A stretch of DNA of 64,000 nucleotides from UBA1444 sp964521625 (GTDB lineage Bacteria > Bacillota > Negativicutes > UBA1444): assembly GCA_964521625.1 (NCBI GenBank), contig CAZFSM010000012.1:1-64000 (forward strand), in the 5' to 3' direction. The position numbers and the translations under genes were made by a program. Within the stretch, counting starts at the first letter, position 1, and each line of letters opens with the position of its first letter. Shown one piece after another: positions 61,470 through 64,000 of the stretch. The notes under the pieces were generated by a model. The model was not told where the DNA came from and ran no database searches. It was given only the letters and a program-made list of their open reading frames with translations.

Positions 61470-61483
61470 CGAACGTATGTTTC
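61470..61483. promoter_or_regulatory. LexA (SOS) box of the Bacillus type
   Basis: CGAACGTATGTTTC fits the Gram-positive SOS consensus CGAACRNRYGTTYC in every position. It lies about 110 bases before the uvrA start. Overlapping TTGAAA on the minus strand could be the -35 of a second promoter. Confidence 0.85.
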
Positions 61484-61556
61484 TTTTCAAGTATAGCGGA
61501 TTCTATTCTCGCTGTAAATATTATCCCACAAATCACTGGCAGCATTGCGAAACCCG

Positions 61557-61602
61557 ACCAAAAAAGATCCTGTCCAGTCCCGCAGGAGTTGGCCAGGATC
61601 TT
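61557..61602 (-). terminator. Terminator after the cysteine-rich protein gene
   Basis: AAGATCCTGTCCA / TGGCCAGGATCTT stem with one mismatch, followed on the minus strand by TTTTTT. Confidence 0.85.
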
Positions 61603-61630
61603 CATTATTTCTTTTTGATATGTTTTTATT

Positions 61631-62098
61631 TCACCGCACGGGCTGTCCGCAGACAAATACCTCCTGCATCGAACATCCGGCTTCAATGGCATCATTCAGC
61701 GTCACAAAACACTTCCCCTTGCTTGGACAGGCATGCGGTTTCCCTGCGCCACAGCATTTACCATTGCCGCAACAAAGCGGCGTTTCAACCGGGCAACAGC
61801 CACCGCTCCCGCAACAAACCGTACCGCTCGGACAACATCGACCGTTACCGCAATCGATGGGAAATCCGGCCGGACACCCGGCAGCCAGAGTCACTATTTG
61901 ACTGCCACCCGAGCAGCGGCCATCACTCCAGCTTCGCCCCTGAATCCCATAATCAAACGTGGCGGCGGTAATGGCCCGACTATTCGCAAGAGCCCTGTCC
62001 CAGGCAGACGTTTCCGCCCCTGCCTGACTCACTGCGGTAATACAGCTAAACCCCAGTACCAATACCAATACCAGCAATAATAAACGAATTCTCATCAT
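61631..62098 (-). CDS. Secreted cysteine-rich protein with granulin-like CC pairs
   Basis: 155 aa. Signal peptide about 1-29 (MRIRLLLLVLVLVLGFSC... AVSQAGA). The mature part carries 17 cysteines, many as CC pairs in repeats of the form CGNGRCCPSG, VCCGSGGCCP, LCCGNGKCCG, reminiscent of granulin or knottin modules held by disulfides. A second part (CPSKGKCFVTLNDAIEAGCSMQEVFVC) has the remaining six. Not recognised as a named family. ATG at 62098 lies five bases after GGAGG; ATG 62095 is equally likely. Isolated gene with its own terminator. Confidence 0.8.
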   Translation of the reverse strand: MMRIRLLLLVLVLVLGFSCITAVSQAGAETSAWDRALANSRAITAATFDYGIQGRSWSDGRCSGGSQIVTLAAGCPAGFPIDCGNGRCCPSGTVCCGSGGCCPVETPLCCGNGKCCGAGKPHACPSKGKCFVTLNDAIEAGCSMQEVFVCGQPVR

Positions 62099-62188
62099 GA
62101 ACACCTCCAGTCAGCTATTGTCGAATCAGCCAGACCCGGATGCAGTTTTTCGCCAGAGAATTTGTTATTTTCTGATATTATTTTACCA

Positions 62189-62422
62189 CTATTTTGCGAG
62201 CAGTTCCACAATCTCATTCGTCGCGATGGAAATTCCGTTCGGCCATAAAATAGCCCGACCATCCGTAGTCGCCTGACAAAATATTTCGAGGTCGCTCAAA
62301 TTGGAAAAGCGCGCCGTTTTTATCTTTTCCTGCATATCCAGAATGATCGAGTGGTGATTAGCGAATCGGATGGTGATCAAATAATGATCGTGCGCTGTGA
62401 CTTCCGTTATTTTCAACTTCAT
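62189..62422 (-). CDS. DUF2442 protein
   Basis: 77 aa. The family pattern is visible: LKITEVTAHDHYLITIRFANHHSIILDM, FSNLSDLEIFCQATTDGRAILWPNGISIATNEIVELL. DUF2442 genes are often next to a DUF4160 gene, and the pair has been proposed as toxin-antitoxin-like; no such partner is seen here. ATG at 62422. Confidence 0.85.
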   Translation of the reverse strand: MKLKITEVTAHDHYLITIRFANHHSIILDMQEKIKTARFSNLSDLEIFCQATTDGRAILWPNGISIATNEIVELLAK

Positions 62423-62604
62423 CCACTTCTTTCAAACCGATTGGTCACAAACCCGCCAGTTTATTCTTACGCTCTATCATAATGCAGTTCAGCTGCAACA
62501 GATAGTATCCGAAAGTATAGTATCGCGGCAGGAGGAACCGGTTCAGCACCGAATTAATTATTAATATTATTATTAGTTTTGAAACGAAAGACAGGGAGTT
62601 TCTT

Positions 62605-64000
62605 ATGCCCAAACATAAACCTACTGCTCTATTTCTTCGGAAGACCGTGACTTCCGCCCTGGAAAAGATTTGGCAATCGCCGTTGACAGTAATCGAAGCC
62701 CCGATGGGCTATGGAAAAACCACCGCCGTACGAACATTCCTGGAAAAATCGCCTGCCTGCGTTCTCTGGAAAACGTTAGAGACCGATTCTGTCAGCAGTT
62801 TTTGGCAAGGGTTTGTCAGGCTCTGGGAAAAAATCGACATGGATTGCGCCAAGCGACTATCTCAGCTGGGTTTCCCCGAAAGCCCCCGTTTTGTCGAGGA
62901 AGCCGTCCGCTTGATGGAAATGCCGACACTCGTTACCCCTACGGTAATTGTGATCGACGATTATCATCTTTTGTGCGCCGCCGAAGTGGATTGGTTTCTG
63001 GAAAGTCTGATCAAAACAGAAATCACCAACCTGCATATTGTGATCATGTCGCGGGTCATTTTCGGTGAAAACACCAGTGAACTGGCGCTCAAAGGATACT
63101 GTAACCTAATCGGCAAACAACATTTCGAACTGACCAAAGCCGAAATCATCGAGTACTATAAAAACTGCGGCGTGCAGCTGAAACAAAGCGAAGCCGAAGA
63201 ACTGCTCGCATATACTGAAGGTTGGATCAGCGCCCTCTACCTATGTCTGCTAAACTATCTGCAGCAAGGCAGAGTCGAAAAGCCGGTCAGTTTGCAGCAA
63301 CTATTGGACAAAGTTGTCTATCAGCAGTGTTCGGACAACGCTAAAGAACTGTTGCTTGCACTCTGCGTATTTGATAGTTTTAGCCTGGCCCAGGCCGATT
63401 TTCTCTGTGCCAATGGAAACGCCGAAAAACTGTTAAGGGAACTACTCCGGAAGAATGCTTTTATCAGCTATGACCCACTGAATCAAACCTATCAGTTGCA
63501 TAATATTTTGACCAGCTATCTGCGCAGCTTATTCGATAAAAAAAGCCTGTCGCAAAAGCAGGCAACCTGGCAGGCGGCGGGACATTGGTACGCGTCAGTC
63601 GCCGACTACCTCCGGGCCATGGATTTCTTTCACAAAGCCGGCGCTTACGACGATTACCTCATCATGCTCGAACTTGACAAAGGCTTCAGCATCGATTCCG
63701 GGCATAAACAGCGCCTGATCAGCTCTTTCAGCGACTGCCCGCCGAATATTGTCGCTGCTCATCCACGGGCCGCCTTGTCTTATGCAATCAATTTGTTTTC
63801 CTTTAACGAATATGAATTGTTTGCCGAACAATGCGAAAAAATCCATGAAAACATCAGCAACAACCTGGACTTGACCACAGCAGAAAGAAATCAACTAGCC
63901 GGAGAACTGGAAGTGTTGCGCAGTTTCGCCTGCTTCAACCGGATTCCCGAAATGGCGGCCCACCATCATCAAGCCTGCATGTTATTGCAAAAACCGTTAG
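62605..64000 (+). CDS. MalT/LAL-type ATP-dependent transcriptional regulator (3' partial)
   Basis: Open from ATG 62605 (behind GGGAGTTTCTT) to the right edge, 465 codons without a stop. STAND-type NTPase: Walker A in APMGYGKTTAV (about 33-43), Walker B in VIVIDDYHLL (about 115-124), a sensor arm near VIMSRVIFGE, winged-helix segment LHNILTSYLRSLF, then the start of a helical repeat sensor. The C-terminal LuxR helix-turn-helix would be outside. These regulators bind a small inducer and ATP. Transcribed away from the genes to the left; its targets are unknown. Confidence 0.88.
   Translation, partial: MPKHKPTALFLRKTVTSALEKIWQSPLTVIEAPMGYGKTTAVRTFLEKSPACVLWKTLETDSVSSFWQGFVRLWEKIDMDCAKRLSQLGFPESPRFVEEAVRLMEMPTLVTPTVIVIDDYHLLCAAEVDWFLESLIKTEITNLHIVIMSRVIFGENTSELALKGYCNLIGKQHFELTKAEIIEYYKNCGVQLKQSEAEELLAYTEGWISALYLCLLNYLQQGRVEKPVSLQQLLDKVVYQQCSDNAKELLLALCVFDSFSLAQADFLCANGNAEKLLRELLRKNAFISYDPLNQTYQLHNILTSYLRSLFDKKSLSQKQATWQAAGHWYASVADYLRAMDFFHKAGAYDDYLIMLELDKGFSIDSGHKQRLISSFSDCPPNIVAAHPRAALSYAINLFSFNEYELFAEQCEKIHENISNNLDLTTAERNQLAGELEVLRSFACFNRIPEMAAHHHQACMLLQKPL

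Noticed and set aside
62189..62422. Toxin-antitoxin pair with DUF2442
   Set aside because: No adjacent DUF4160 or other partner gene is present on either side.
63595..63894. Minus-strand frame of 99 codons at the right edge
   Set aside because: Lies within the open MalT-type reading frame on the plus strand, which has Walker motifs.

Overview
The window looks like a chromosomal segment of an anaerobic Bacillota, most likely a diderm Negativicutes (Sporomusaceae-like). This is inferred from gene content, not from a database search. Bacillota signals are a perfect CIRCE element before groES-groEL, a Bacillus-type LexA box before uvrA, a ykkC-class riboswitch before the pur operon and a GerMN-domain lipoprotein. 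Diderm signals are a LolD/MacA-type exporter, an AMIN-domain amidase and exported lipoproteins. Coding DNA is moderately GC-rich, spacers are AT-rich, and GTG/TTG starts and 1- to 4-base gene overlaps are common. No tRNA, rRNA, CRISPR array or insertion sequence was seen.

Layout. 1-2173 (+): end of an ABC exporter ATPase, its HlyD-type adaptor and a rhomboid protease. 2479-15292 (-): one long co-directional run, CoA-disulfide reductase/rhodanese, DUF362 Tat lipoprotein, DUF3592 membrane protein, then an 11-subunit complex I (nuoABCDHIJKLMN, no nuoEFG). 15472-17598: ferritin (-) and a GlcD-type FAD oxidase (+). 17687-25024 (-): purECFMNHD behind a putative PRPP riboswitch; guaA follows as its own unit. 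27140-29602 (-): ccdA, tlpA-like and msrAB, an exported methionine-sulfoxide repair chain. 29902-33480 (-): DUF1499, selO, DUF2062, a frameshifted DUF2177, DUF427 and DUF2769 genes. 33674-41096 (-): groESL, an acyltransferase, an ANTAR response regulator with its histidine kinase, and the t6A cluster tsaD-rimI-tsaB-tsaE. 41195 (+): alr. 42418-47400 (-): GerMN lipoprotein, amidase, NAD(P)HX repair enzyme, acpS, HAD phosphatase, ogt. 47406-53120 (-): an NMT1/SsuA-type ABC transporter with a PstS-like lipoprotein and a SpoIIE-type phosphatase inserted between its parts. 53182-58479 (-): hisC, rubredoxin, TPM-domain protein, lemA, a membrane protein and uvrC. 58476-62422 (-): uvrA, a cysteine-rich secreted protein and DUF2442. 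62605-64000 (+): start of a MalT/LAL-type regulator.

How the genes fit together. The complex I lacks the NADH-dehydrogenase head, so its electron donor is open; reduced ferredoxin or a partner flavoprotein is possible. The pur riboswitch would raise purine synthesis when PRPP is plentiful. CcdA and the TlpA-like protein would carry electrons across the membrane to MsrAB. Three regions deserve the closest look: the ABC transporter, PstS-like and SpoIIE-like phosphatase block; the complex I run with its C6/G6 hairpin promoter region; and the granulin-like cysteine-rich protein.
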